A stretch of DNA of 64,000 nt, taken from NCBI RefSeq assembly GCF_024139115.2, contig NW_026942886.1, positions 21,998 through 85,997 on the forward strand. The letters are read 5' to 3'. Both the position numbers and the translations under genes were made by a program. The notes beneath the pieces were generated by a model. It was given only the letters and a program-made list of their open reading frames with translations, searched no databases and was not told the DNA's origin. Below are positions 44,735-56,615 of the stretch, one piece after another. Position 1 is the first letter of the stretch. The number at the start of each line of letters is the position of its first letter. This DNA comes from Armigeres subalbatus (Eukaryota > Arthropoda > Insecta > Diptera > Culicidae).

Positions 44735-46420
44735 ATGGGAACATTTCCGCAGGCCTGGGGAAACTTCCAAAACCCTACCCAGTGCCGTAAGTGCCAAAAG
44801 TGGGGTCATGGAACCAAACATTGTCACATGGATGCTAAATGCATGATTTGTGGTGGAACCTCTCACGCCAAGGACGCATGTCCTGTGAGAGAAGATTCCA
44901 ATAAATTTAAGTGCGCAAACTGTGGGGCAATCATAAATCCAATTTCTGGGAATGCCCTTCACGCAAAAAGTTTTAAATTCCCGTGCAAAATTGATGACGG
45001 AAATTCCAATCGGATCCCAGATTCGACGGGTAGAAATTTTTCAAACGCTCAAATTTCGAAACCGGTTACCGGTCGAGCAATTCATACCCACCACAATTCA
45101 CAAACAAATTTTGCCGCTCGTCAACGGGTAGCAAGCACTTCAGTAAATTCCAATTTTTCCAATGTACCTACGTATGCAAACATCGCTGCTGGTAGACAAA
45201 ATTTCTCTTCTCAAAATGAGGTTTATACCCATGTCCCAACGGAAAATAATGGTCATGTTGCCAATTCAGGTAGCATGACTGCTTCCGATTTTGACTTTTT
45301 AACTGAACAATTGCATCACATGATTGATGCAATGTTCAAAGCAAATACCATACCAGAAGCTGTTCAGGTTGGTATAAAGTACACACAAAAATTGTTATCG
45401 GACTCCGTTTCAATGGATCCAAATAATTGTGTGAAAGTTCTAAATTGGAATGCCCGCTCTCTAAAGGGTAAGGAAGATGAATTATTCAACTTCCTGTCAG
45501 TTCATAATGTGCATATTGCCATTATAACTGAAACGTTTTTAAAACCAGGACTCTCCATTAAAAGAGATCCAAACTATTTTATCTACAGAAATGATCGTCT
45601 TGACAGCGCCTGTGGTGGGGTCGCCATTGTCATTAATAGACGTATCAAACATAAATTATTTTCTTCGTTTGAAACCAAAGTTTTTGAAACCTTGGGAGTT
45701 TCTGTTGAAACAAATTTTGGACAATTTTCCTTCATTGCAGCCTACTTGCCTTTTCAATGCAATGGGCAGCACAAGAATTTGTTGAAAGCTGATCTTCAAA
45801 TTCTGACTCGCAACAAATCAAAATTCTTCGTAATTGGTGACTTCAATGCCAAACACCGTTCATGGAATAATGCTCAAAGCAATTCCAATGGTAAAATTTT
45901 ATTTGAAGATTGTTCTGCGGGATATTATACTATTCAATATCCCAATGGACCAACTTGTTTTTCTTCCAGTCGAAATCCTTCTACAATTGATTTAGTTTTA
46001 ACGGATTCAAGTCAGCTGTGTGGCCAATTGGTAACTCATGCTGACTTTGACTCTGATCACCTTCCTGTTACGTTTGAAATCTCACAAGAAGCCATTTATA
46101 ATCCAATCAGCTCTACTTTTAATTATCATAGAGCTGATTGGGATTCTCTCAAAACATATATCGATAGGAATTTTGATGTTGATATTCCTCTCGATACCAA
46201 AAGTGATATTGATAATGCTCTCGTATCTTTGACAAATTTAATTGTCGAAGCTAGAGGCATTGCAATTCCGAAATGTGAAGTTAAATTCAACTCCATTATT
46301 ATTGACGACGATCTTCAGCTACTGATCCGTCTTAAAAATGTGAGAAGAAGGCAATACCAAAGAACTCGCGATCCCGCGTTGAAAGTTATTTGGCGAGATT
46401 TGCAAAATGAAATTAAAAAC
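44735..46420 (+). pseudogene. Jockey-type ORF1 knuckles fused in frame to ORF2 endonuclease
   Basis: One open frame carries the ORF1 C-terminus with CCHC knuckles ('CRKCQKWGHGTKHC', 'CMICGGTSHAKDAC') at residues ~17-50 and an asparagine-rich spacer. From about 45412 ('MDPNNCVKVLNWNARSLKG') it carries the ORF2 endonuclease, with 'IAIITETFLK', 'VIGDFNAKHRSWN', 'STIDLVLT' and 'DSDHLPV' as its catalytic blocks. In Jockey elements ORF1 and ORF2 are normally separate, so the fusion is either a family trait or a mutation that removed the ORF1 stop. The frame is cut at 46420 by an inserted repeat, and the RT lies 12.7 kb away. Confidence 0.8.
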
Positions 46421-47833
46421 CCAGATTAATCCACCTAGCGGTGATGATGCCTTTCTCGCTCATTATAAAATGTTTCAAGAAAAGTACTTTAGAGGATTCA
46501 ACATTGCACAAATATAAAGCAATTAATGATTTTTGACTGTCATATAGACTTCCAAAACATTTTGAATAATTCTTTTTTTTTTTTCGAGAGTTGACCAGTT
46601 GTAGTCTGGTATCTCGGCTGGGCTCTCCATGTGATACACAATACTAGCAGACGACTCAAGCTATGTTGCTCACTAGGTCACAGCGGTCTGGGTTGGTATT
46701 GTGATCATACCGATACATTTCCCTTCCCGCAGTCTGTCAGTTTAAAAAACAAATAATAATAATAATGAAAGCTCATCACGCGCATGAATGTTTTCCGAAT
46801 AATTAACATGTAAAGTTGATTTAATGTTTTCTTGGAGCCGACATTCAATACCGAATAGTAGTCTATGTTGACAACGGGTGGTACTGATGCCATCTCCAAG
46901 TAAAGGCCGTTCTACAGCAATTAACGCAACGGCGCATCTTGACAGTAATTCTGTATTCTCTGTCAAAACGCGTCACCGCGCCCACCACCGCAGCCGAGCC
47001 ATAACACTTTGATGTAATGTGATGGGATCATACTAGTGGACTTTGTTTCAACATGGAATAATTTAAATGGTATCGTAAATATACAATAAATTAATTTAAG
47101 TACTATTGCAATAAATCGACATATTAATCTGAGAGCTTCCATTATTTTGGCGGTTGATCAAGATTATGGCGTCATATCCTTTACAGTACTGTCTGATATC
47201 ATAAATTTCAGTAGTCAAATGGTCATGTTCTATTCCGCTCTTCAAAATTCAAGTCTTTAAAGTCTGGTCCAAGATTCAGTTATCAATGGTATGGTAATGC
47301 TTCATTGCGTCTATTTCCTAGCTAAATGAATGAATTTTGCGATTATGAAGCATTGATTTATATGAATAACATCATTAAAAATATGTACTACTCGTTGGAT
47401 CTTTTGGTCACATAACTAAACATTGATATTTTGTTTTCGATTTTGTACTTTTAATGAAAACGTATTTTGAAACTAAAATATCGTATTACAATTTGATGAG
47501 TATCAATAATCGTCCAAAGTTTTGAAAATTACCTAGTGAAAGCAGTCAAAACTGAATCGAAAAGCCAAAATGGGCCACAGTTCAGAACCGTTCACCAAAC
47601 AATCTTAAAAAAAATTGAGCCTGCAATTTTAACAACTACATATTTTGAACCTTGTTCCAAGAAAACGCCTAATACTATCTTTGTGGACTTATGACGGCCT
47701 TGCATAGCATCATCATCATCTCGGAACTAGATTCAGTAGGTAATGTTTTCAAACCATTTCGTGAACTTCCATTTGATGATGGGCTTAAAAGACATTAGTT
47801 GATCCTCCTCACGACCTTAGGTGGTCGAACTAT

Positions 47834-47934
47834 TAGGGCCGTTTTCTTCACCTCCGCTTAACTCTTAAGCGGTGCTTACCCATACGTTTAAACCGGGTTT
47901 AAGCACTAAGCGAAGGTGAAGAAATCGGCCCTTA
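47834..47934. mobile_element. ~100-bp fold-back MITE, copy 1
   Basis: The arms AGGGCCGTTTTCTTCACCTC and, inverted, GGCCGATTTCTTCACCTTCG enclose a short centre. A second copy is at 55277-55382. Confidence 0.8.
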
Positions 47935-48198
47935 GTCATGTAGAGAAAAGGATAGTGGATGAAAGCATCATATAGTATATTCTCATGTACATAGGTGGCT
48001 GTGGTCTCAGTTAAACGTGACTCTATCTCTTGTTTTACTATCTAGCGCTGATGATGAATTCATTCCCTATCGGTCATTTAATGTTGGTTATCTGTCTTTC
48101 AGAATACACTAAGTCACGTCTTCTATGTCCTTCAATCTTTCTCTATATTAGAGTATGTCTTATTTTTTCCTAAACCGAAAAAAAATTAAAAGAGATAC

Positions 48199-48276
48199 AC
48201 TGCCGTGAATCGCATATCTGTCCCATCTTTGCTGGGTTTCCTATCCATATGGGACAAATATGCGATTCACGGCAGT
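48199..48276. mobile_element. 78-bp fold-back MITE
   Basis: ACTGCCGTGAATCGCATATC is repeated inverted at the other end (GCGATTCACGGCAGT), with TGTCCCAT/ATGGGACA inside. It resembles the ends of the 11641-11942 element. Confidence 0.8.
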
Positions 48277-49014
48277 TTATACGTTGATCCATGCAATAAA
48301 AGTCAGAGTAAAAAAAAAGATTACACAAAAGAAATAACAAATACATTCACCGTATAGAATGCAAAATAAGTAAATCTACAGTATCTACTTTTACTACTTA
48401 CTGTATACTGAACTATGAACTACAATTGGTGCAATGGATGATCGTTTGCTTCCCAGTCTTTTGTGTTAGTATTTTGTCAGTTAAGACTGGTACTAGACCC
48501 TGCCGGAACCTCCGCAGCATATACTCAAGCAGATGTTGTTAGATCACCTTCTCTAAGTATTTGCATGGAGGTATGATATATCAAGTGTTTAATTATTTTC
48601 TATATATTGGTAGAAATATTTGACGCGTTTCTGTTAAATTGAAATGTTACCGGGTTTAAAGTACTTACTTCAGTACTGCTTAATAGTGTAATCATACTCG
48701 GATGCAAATAAATTCATCTCGTTATCGTCTAACGGTAATGTGTTGGGTACTAATAATACTTTTATACTAGCAATGCGAACTATAAAAGAACAAATTATTT
48801 CACAATGTTAACAATATGCAGACACTTGACTTATCAACGTTGACCCCATCATCCGTGGACAGGGAACATTTTGAATAATGCTTACTATACTTTTTAGACC
48901 TCCAAATTATTGAAATAATTCATTATAAGCAACAGGCGATGAAAATCTTTAGTTATTTTCAGTATTTTTTCTGAGAAAAAAATGTGGCAAAATTGGATCG
49001 TGAATAAATCATAT

Positions 49015-49303
49015 CTTCTTCTTCTTATTATTGGCATTACATCCCCGCACTGAGACAGAGCCGGCTCGCAGCTTAGTGTTTAAGCACTTCCACAGTTATT
49101 AACTAAGGTTTCTAAGTCAGGTTACCATTTTTGCATTCGTATGTATATCATGGCTAACACGATGATACTTTTATGCCCAGGGAAGTCGAGACAATTTCCA
49201 ATCCGAAAATTGCCTAGACCGGCACCGGGAATCAAACCCAGCCACCCTCAGCATGGCCTTGCTTTGTAGCCGCGCGTCTTACCGCACGGCTAAGGAGGGC
49301 CCC
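49015..49303 (-). mobile_element. tRNA-derived SINE, Feilai-like
   Basis: The 289-bp SINE has a 10-bp target duplication TAAATCATAT (49005-49014, 49304-49313). On the minus strand it begins GGGCCCTCCTTAGCCGTGCG (A-box) with GGGTTTGATTCCC (B-box) about 45 bases on. The body includes 'CTGGGCATAAAAGTATCATC' and the 3' end is an AATAATAAGAAG tail. This agrees with the tRNA-related Feilai family of Aedes as I recall it; the family name is not certain. Confidence 0.85.
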
Positions 49304-49449
49304 TAAATCATATAAAAACTGTTATATAATCGAGTGTAGACAAAATCAGGAGTAGGCAAAATTTGGATATATTAAAAATCGGGTCTTCACATATTCAGTG
49401 GGGTCTCCAGTAGCCTTGTGAGCAAAGGCGTAGGATTGGTTTTTCGAAC

Positions 49450-49630
49450 AGATATTTTAGTTAGATTGTCGCTTCGGTTCCCTTTGTTCTGCTGTCCGAA
49501 ACATGTGTGGTACATACCTGTCCAATCGTATGGATTTTATCCTTCTTTGCCATTTAGGATTTAGCTCCCCTATCCTCGCCAGCAAAAGATGTTCCGGACA
49601 GCGACGACAGCGACAATCTATAAAATATCT
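49450..49630 (-). mobile_element. hAT-like MITE, copy 1
   Basis: Same family as 57616-57813, with ends AGATATTTTAG and, inverted, AAATATCT. Internal 'CTGTCCGAAACATGTGTGGT' and 'CGCCAGCAAAAGATGTTCCG' are shared. Orientation is inverted relative to 57616-57813. Confidence 0.75.
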
Positions 49631-49699
49631 TTTGTTTTTCGCCACCGACCGAACGATTTTGACGCGGAGCGGACAAGCAGTTGACAAACTGCGAGAGCT

Positions 49700-49788
49700 T
49701 GCTGACGTTTGATCATCTTTTTCTTTCAATCGCATAGGAAGGATAGGATTTGTTTTCATCGGAAACGAAAGATGATCAAACGTCAGCA
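49700..49788. mobile_element. 89-bp fold-back
   Basis: TGCTGACGTTTGATCATCTT is repeated inverted at the right end. Non-coding MITE-like hairpin. Confidence 0.7.
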
Positions 49789-49895
49789 ACCCTTATACGA
49801 TGGGATGGGAAGGGCCTTTTCATGTGACATCATGATGCTGAGACTGAACTTGTTTATGCTGTCAGTTTTGAATTTGTGTCTTGCACTGAAAACCA
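49789..49895 (+). repeat. Dispersed repeat fragment, shared with 58683-58783
   Basis: The core CATGTGACATCATGATGCTG followed by AGACTGAACTTGTT and GCTGTCAGTTT occurs in both places. No further identity is known. Confidence 0.65.
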
Positions 49896-50560
49896 AAACT
49901 ACCCAAAAGTGGGTTGTTTGCACTCAAAACCGTGGTTTGGGCCAATAACCCAAATTTGAGTAAAATGACTTTTCTGGCACTACACGCTTAGATAAGATTA
50001 CCTAAAATTAGGTTTTTATTTTACCTAAAATTAGGTAATGGATGTTTACTAGAAATTTCGGTTAAAATTAGCGATAATTCTCGTTTCTTTTTACCTACTT
50101 TCAAGTATTTGACGTTTTCAGACAATGACGTTATTTTTTACCTAAAATTAGATTTTTCTTGACTTTGTAAAAACAAGTGCTTCTGCCGGGTCTTTTCCTA
50201 TCAAAATCTTCTTGTTCCTGCCGCGGAATCCTTCGGGCAATATCGAGATAATCAGCGATTTGAAACTGATGGTAAGTGGTTGATTGATAAGGGACAACTT
50301 CCGGGATCAATATATTAACTTCTATTTATTTTCAGAATTACGGAAAATGGTTTTTTGGTCTCACATTTCCGAAAAACTTCCAAAATGGATCATGGCTCGA
50401 ACGCCTGTCACCTTCAATAAGGTCTCATTTGCAGTGCACGTTGTTGGTTGGGAATGTCGGTAACGGGTTTGCTCGCTGGCATTCGGACGATGATCAGCCG
50501 CCCTTAACGTGGGAAACAGACGCTCCTACCATGAGGAACAGACGCTCCTACCATGAGGAA

Positions 50561-50775
50561 TAGACGCTCGATCAGGTTAACACCGCCGGAGTGGAGCCAA
50601 CCCCCTACCTGTTAGCATACGACCATAGTTTCTACCGGGATTAGTTACCTGATCTTCCCAACGCTTCCAAGACGCTCGATCAGGTGAGCACCTCCGGAGA
50701 GGAGCTGACTACACCCCCCCCTTATAGCAGACGACAATAGTTCCCACCGGGGTTAGTTACCAAAGGTCTTCCAAA
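50561..50775. repeat. Two-copy ~108-bp tandem repeat
   Basis: Units start AGACGCTCGATCAGGT at 50562 and 50670 and both contain 'GGGATTAGTTACC' or 'GGGGTTAGTTACC'. A 20-bp AGACGCTCCTACCATGAGGA doublet precedes them (50519-50558). Confidence 0.7.
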
Positions 50776-50799
50776 AGAGTGCTCGTATCCCGGCCAGCA

Positions 50800-50915
50800 C
50801 CACGGGGAGGTAGGTCAGTGGCTAAGGACCCAGCATTTGTAATGCCATACAACAGGGATCATATTCCGGTGGAAATTTATTCGATTTCTGAATTCTTCTC
50901 AATAAAAAAAAAATG
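50800..50915 (+). ncRNA. tRNA-Thr(TGT)-like relic or SINE head
   Basis: GTAGGTCAGTGGCTAAGGAC fits an A-box/D-arm, the loop TTTGTAA would give anticodon TGT, and GGGATCATATTCC approximates a B-box; the ends CACCACGG and CCGGTGG can pair loosely. An A-run follows at 50901-50910. It is probably a tRNA pseudogene or short SINE. Confidence 0.4.
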
Positions 50916-51369
50916 AATCAATTGAAGAATTTTGTTTTTCTTTAAACAAAACACTAAATAATAACCGAATAATCGGTAATTGTCAACGTTTTGTGTGACC
51001 AAAACAAACATCCAAAACCTATTTTTAGGTAAAATAAACGATCGAAATCGGTAATTTTAACGATAATTCTTGATAACCACCACTACCTAACTTTAGGTAA
51101 TCGATGATTACCTACAGTTTAGGCAGGAACTAATAACCGGGACATCTTTGTCCCGAAGAACGGATTAAAAATTCATGCAACCTCAAAAGAGCTGACGAGA
51201 CCAGCACCGCCAGAGGCGCTAGTGTATTTTACTCACATTTTGGTAAATGTATTTAGAAGTGTTTGCTGTGAGTTTTGACAGGTTCTTAACCTCAACACTT
51301 GTACCGCCAACCTTATTGTTTACGTTTATTTATGTTTTCCGTCCAACGTATAAACATTAAATTCCGGTG

Positions 51370-52940
51370 ATGAAAGTGTATACTGGTGCTGGCTGAGTTA
51401 TTCGAAGCAGAATTTCCAGCGCTCAAACTGAACTAGAGCGACCACTACGACCCATTCGATGCACCAGCTACTAATGCGCTACGCCAAGACTATTGCCGAT
51501 TTTGGCACGAATATGTTGGATTTCTGTGCAATGCGTTGGAAATGCAAAGAGCTGGCTACCGATAATGCAGAACGTGCCGAACCAAATCACCGGGACGAAC
51601 ACCTGCGGCGATGGGAAATTACTGCAAGTGAACTATCAGGTTAGTCTCCGTTTTATAGTTTGGATTTAGTCATCCTGGGTAGATGTTTTTCTTATCCAAT
51701 TTGAACCAAAATAATATTTCATGGCTGCTTCTGGAGCGATTGTTGTCATGATTTTAAGAATCTACCCTCTTGACGATTCTGCAAGCTCACATAATCACAT
51801 CTACAAATCATCTTACATACATTTTATTCTTTTCGCAGCTCAATCTGATGAAGCATTCGTGCAAACAAGCAAAAAACAGAGTGGACGCAACCCAAATTAA
51901 AAGCTATCTCTAAATGCAATTCGAAGAAAAAAAACGCGGTCTGACTGTCAGAAATTTAAAAGCTCAATGAAGGAACCTACCACCACAGTGAGATTGGAGA
52001 TGCGTTCGGTTCTGCAGGCTTTTTTTCGGTGCCACCAAAGTCGATTAAAAGACCAAACAAATAATGGAACAGGGGAAATTGGCTTTGAAAACTTGTCTCC
52101 GAAGAAGAAGTTTATTCAGTATCCTGCTAGTCCGGCCAAGAGCTCTACTGCAACGCCTGAACAAGCGCACAGAGCTCTCAGCTGAAAACAATTCCAGCGT
52201 TGTTGAACAAAGCATGCGAACCCTGGCCAATCAAGCTCCCACACTAGCAGTGAACCCAGGCAAGCATGTGGCGGCGGCCAAAGCAACTGGCTTTAGACGA
52301 CCCAGAGCAAAAGCGCACGTTAAGCCGAGTTGAGGACATCCCTTAACAAGCAGAATCGTTTCGGCAAATTGGTTTGAGAAGGTTTGCCAAGAGGACAACT
52401 TTAAGCCACCGGTGCCCCCGAGTTCAACCACCGCTACCCGTAACCCGAAAGAACTTGTACAAAAGAAATCTGGCACAAATTAAAACCATATTAAACCCCA
52501 AACCTTCAATTACTATTCAGCAATCTTTCGCCCTAGTCTGCCCAGAGCCCTACCGATGCGCTTGCAATACTGAACCCTAGGTTTCCCCCATTATTTCGTA
52601 TCCCGAACCCAAGGTTTGACCCGACCCAACGGCGATCTTCTTAGCAATTCATCAGCATATGGGGCCATCCAGTGTCGCAAATCGGCCACAAAGTGTTAGA
52701 ATAAATCCGATTATTGTTGAACGATCATCGGTACATGTTCCTTCGATGTTCATAACTATTTACGCCACTGTTCCTCGACTGTCCCGATCGTTTGTGTCGT
52801 TGCGAATCCTTCAAGTCCTTCCAAGCCAAGTCCAATCCTATGATGATAAGTTTTATGGCAGCAGACAAATATTACGCGTGGTTAACCAAAGACCAATTCC
52901 AATCAGAGTCCAGCAATTGAGTAACCACTACGATCGCTAT
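51370..52940 (+). pseudogene. Decayed gene-like segment with one apparent intron
   Basis: 51390-51640 encodes, across frame changes, 'LAELFEAEFPALKLN' and 'ALRQDYCRFWHEYVGFLCNALEMQ', which read as genuine protein. A GT...AG interval (51641-51838, ending TTCTTTTCGCAG) looks like an intron. Downstream, 51967-52940 has a lysine/proline/serine-rich reading ('NLSPKKKFIQYPASPAKSST', then in another frame 'NNSSVVEQSMRTLANQAPTL') broken by several frameshifts and stops. I do not recognise the family. It may be an old host gene fragment or part of an unknown transposon. Confidence 0.35.
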
Positions 52941-54248
52941 TGATTGGATTTGCCCACGTTTTTGATCAATATGTGGTTACATATTTGGTTGCAGTGCCTT
53001 ACGGAGTTACCAAATTATACAACGCTTCAAGGCAAAATTGACTGCCCCGAAATTATTCTGAAATGAGTACTTGAATTTTCGACCTAGGACACTATGAAAT
53101 AACGTAATGCTGAAGAAACCTGTTTGAAGAACAAATTACGGACAACGTGGAGTTGTTGGTTGGTGTACAACGGGCATTCAACGAGGTTGCCCCAGGGTTT
53201 TTCTGTTATTTTGTTATTATCAACGTATCCCCAAGCCTCAGCAAATATGCGAAATTTTAACACTAGCCAACTATCTTTGGAGTTCAGTGTAGGACCTGTG
53301 CTGAAACCTATCAGAACAGCCTGAACCACCTTCGATTGGTAAAATCTTATATAAATGACAATTATATTAATGTAATATAAGACAAAATCTTATGTAAATG
53401 TAAAGTGCAAGGGAAAATGTAATAATCTACTGGCAAATCTCACCAGTGATTGGTGATTGTTGCACTAACTCTCTAATTCATTGGTAGGTATCAAATGAAA
53501 TTATATTTCATAAGAAATAAATTTAAGATTGGATAGTTACTAAAATTATTGATTGTGCTAGTTTACATCATTCTGTTTTAGAAAGTGCGTTTCATTGCAT
53601 AGCATAAGGGTTTACTTTGCTTTTGGGATGTCCGCCTCCAACTTGCTGTCCAGATTATGATTTCTTCAACAGGATGTCGCTTAAAATAGAGTTATTAAAA
53701 ATAAATTTTTTGTGGCAAGAGTAATTAGTTAATTGCTCTTGACACTAGGATCTATTCGCTAAAAAAACTTACGCGGATACATTCGTGCAGACAATCGTTG
53801 TAACTAAATTTTCAAATGGCTATATCTCAGTGGTTTTACAACCGATTTTCTCAGTTTTTTCACCAACCTCTTAGCCATCTCTTCTAGTTTGTGGAAATTA
53901 CAAATTGTATCTAGGGGTGGTAAATTTTTTACTAGAGCTGTGGGAGTAAAGCAAAGGATTTAGAAAAATGCGACTTTGGAGATATACCCATATTTTATTA
54001 CCAAAAATGATATAAATTTATATAGTGATGATGGAAATATTGAAATAACACATAAAATACATCACCTGGAACATAAGAACACATGCTGGGCATCCCTACG
54101 ATGGAAATTCGGTACCTGATGGAACCACTTTGTACTACAGGATGTATGAAGCTTCAGAAAATGTTCTCAAGCATGTTGTCTTCTGTGAACTTGTTAGAAT
54201 AAATGTAAACTATACACGAAACATGTGTGATAATAAATTATGATGATC
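52941..54248. other. No feature recognised
   Basis: AT-rich DNA with no convincing gene or repeat; short chance frames only. Confidence 0.35.
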
Positions 54249-54945
54249 TAGGATCTCCGAACTGTCCTGGAATTTGAATAAAACGGTTTACCGAATCAAC
54301 CAAGGCTTCCATGATGTCCCCAGCCGCGGTATCAACCCAATTATGCCCTCCGAGTATTTATCTTTTACTTACGTCTCAAATCCAGGCATATGAGATGTTG
54401 TAAGATCTCCTAATGGTTCTAGAGTTTGAATCAACCAAGGCTTTCATGATGTCCCCTGGCGCGGTACCAACCCAATAATTTCCTCCGAGTATTTGTCTTT
54501 CACTTGCGTCTCAATACCAGACATATGAGATGTTGTAAGATCTTCAAATTGTCTTGGAGTTTGAGTAAAATGGTCTGTCGAATCAACCAAGGCTTTCATG
54601 ATATCCCCAACCGCGGTATCAAACCAGTTATGTCCTCCGAGTATTTGTCCTCACTTGTGTTTAAAATCCAGGCATATGAGATGTTGTAAAATCTCCAAAT
54701 TGTCCTGGAGTTTGAATCAAATGGTCTATCGAATCAACCAAGGTTTCCATGATATTACCCGCTGCGGTATATGTACACCCAATTATGTCCTCCGAGTATT
54801 TGTATTTCACTTGCGTCTCAAGTAGAGGCATATGAGATGTTGTAAGATCTCCACATTGTCATTGAGTGTGAATCAAATGATCTACCGAATCAACCAAGGC
54901 TTCCATCATGTCTCCAGCCACGGTATATCCTCCGAGTATCGCATC
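54249..54945. repeat. ~150-bp tandem repeat
   Basis: Five units start TAAGATCTCC (54249, 54401, 54536, 54687, 54843; spacings 152, 135, 151, 156) and contain 'GAATCAACCAAGGCTTCCAT', 'CCTCCGAGTATTTGTC' and 'GGCATATGAGATGTTG'. Open frames through it differ between units, so it is not a protein repeat. Confidence 0.88.
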
Positions 54946-55276
54946 TCGCATCTTCATGTACAAAACATGTGCATGGGCTTGGAGGACGCGATTGGCTGCA
55001 CACTTTTGCTAGGACATATGGCATTTTGAGGGACTTGGAACATGTCATTTTCATGAACAAAGTTTGTACATGAGCTCGGATGACGCAAATGGAAACACAC
55101 CTTCGCTGGAGAGATAGTTCCAGGCAAGGCTGATTTGATTGACTGTTTGATTCCTGCTCTAGGGCAATTCGGAGGATCGCAAGTAAAACATGAATACTAG
55201 GAGAACACAATTGGAGTGATAACGTTGCTAAGGACATCATGCAAGTCGGGGTTAATTTGGTAAGAAATCTAAATAC

Positions 55277-55382
55277 ACTTAGCGCCAATTTCTTCACCTC
55301 CGCTTAACTCTTAAGCGGTGCTTACCCATATGCCTAAACCTGGTTTAGGCACTAAGCGGAGGTGAAGAAATCGGCCCTTAGT
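55277..55382. mobile_element. ~100-bp fold-back MITE, copy 2
   Basis: Same family as 47834-47934; 'CTTCACCTCCGCTTAACTCT' is identical in both. It lies between the 150-bp array and an inverted unit of that array. Confidence 0.8.
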
Positions 55383-55414
55383 GGACATAATTGCGTTGAT
55401 ATCGTGGCTAAAGA

Positions 55415-55495
55415 CGTCATGGAAGCCTTGGTTGATTCGGTAGACCATTTGACTTAAACTCCAGGACAATTTGGAGATCTTATAACATCTTATAT
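55415..55495 (-). repeat. Inverted copy of the 150-bp unit
   Basis: The reverse complement carries GGAGATCTTATAAC (inverted TAAGATCTCC), 'CTCCAGGACAATTTGGAG' and 'AAGCCTTGGTTGATTCGGTA', so part of the tandem unit is present here in the opposite direction. Confidence 0.75.
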
Positions 55496-56315
55496 GCCTG
55501 CTTTTGAAAGGTAAGTAGAAGACAAATATTCAGAGGACAGCGTCATAAAAACTTCGAACATACTTAAAAGTTCCAAACAAGTTCACTGTGAACCTTCTAA
55601 GCGACTTCTAAGTTTTTAACGTTCAACTAAAATTCTCATGCAAAACTTAATAAGAAAAATAGTTTATACATAGTCATTTTATCAAAGTTTATTCAAAAGT
55701 TTAGGCAAAAATTGATTTTTCATATTATATTTATTTAACGCAATCATAAAAAAATAAGTATGAAGTGGGATTCGAATACTTCGTATTACAGCTGCAATTG
55801 CTAACCACTACACTATTAAGGTGTTGTGATCTGTAGATGCAAAGTCTATAATTTAAATTTCATCATGTTGGCATAGAAGATTATTTGCACTAAATCAGTG
55901 ACATTACTCACTCGTTTCAAATATGTCCGCTGGCGCATCGGATTATGCAGGGACTTGCACGCTGAGTCATCGAGTTCAATACCACCATCAGGAGGAGGAG
56001 CAAGAAAGAGACAAACATCAAACATAAATAAATAAAAAATTGACTTTGACAATTCCCCTTCCGTCATAAATTCCGTGCATCCCCTATCGTGAAGAGGGGA
56101 TGCAGAGCTTGTTGTTAGCTATCAAGCAGAGTTAATATGTTGAAAATTTCTAAGACTTATGACAGGAACAGCAAAATTCCGCTACTAGGGGGTCCACTAT
56201 TGGGTATTTTCCCTATTCTCCCAAAAGGAATAAATTTTTCAGCAGAGAGAGATAGCTAAGAAAAAGTACCCTTTAATGAGTAAACGTGTTTCTCCGTGCA
56301 GACTCGGCGACAAGG
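55496..56315. other. No feature recognised
   Basis: AT-rich DNA without supported genes or repeats. Confidence 0.35.
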
Positions 56316-56615
56316 TAATAGACCAATGCAAACTCTACCCAACCTCACTTATTTTGACAGTTCACAGAGCTTGTTTACAAGGTGTTAGAAGAAAAATAGA
56401 CGAGGGGAAAATTAAAATTCATATTTTAAGTTTAAAATTGCTGTGGTCCTAATATTTCAGTGATATTCTTTGCATTCAGAATGAAATCAATCGCAAAGGA
56501 CATCTACAGGCGAATAAAATGACGAAACAATTTATCGGAAGATTCGCCGGAGACTAAGTCCCGGTGAAAAAGCTCTGTGAACTGTCAACCTACGACATCA
56601 TGCACTGGTCTATAG
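56316..56615. mobile_element. ~300-bp fold-back element
   Basis: ATAGACCAATGCA and TGACAGTTCACAGAGCTTGT on the left reappear inverted on the right (AGCTCTGTGAACTGTCA, TGCACTGGTCTATAG). The inner region is AT-rich and non-coding. Confidence 0.7.

Larger units (their letters stand above)
46571..48864 (-). mobile_element. Poly(A) retroposed insertion with 15-bp target duplication
   Basis: The 2.29-kb segment is flanked by AACATTTTGAATAAT on both sides (46556-46570 and 48865-48879) and begins with a T-run at 46573-46584, that is a poly(A) tail on the minus strand. I recognise no coding region. It could be a 5'-truncated LINE 3' end or a retrocopied RNA. It contains two later MITEs. 46740-46990 has short minus-strand frames of no evident meaning. 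Confidence 0.7.
49998..51124. mobile_element. Segment bounded by ACCTAAAATTAGGT palindromes
   Basis: Clusters of the palindrome ACCTAAAATTAGGT and partial copies lie at the left (49998-50155) and right (51018-51124) edges, together with a mirrored 'TTAGCGATAATTCTCG'/'AACGATAATTCTTG' motif. This suggests a ~1.1-kb non-autonomous transposon with subterminal repeats, but I could not define exact ends or a target duplication. Confidence 0.45.
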
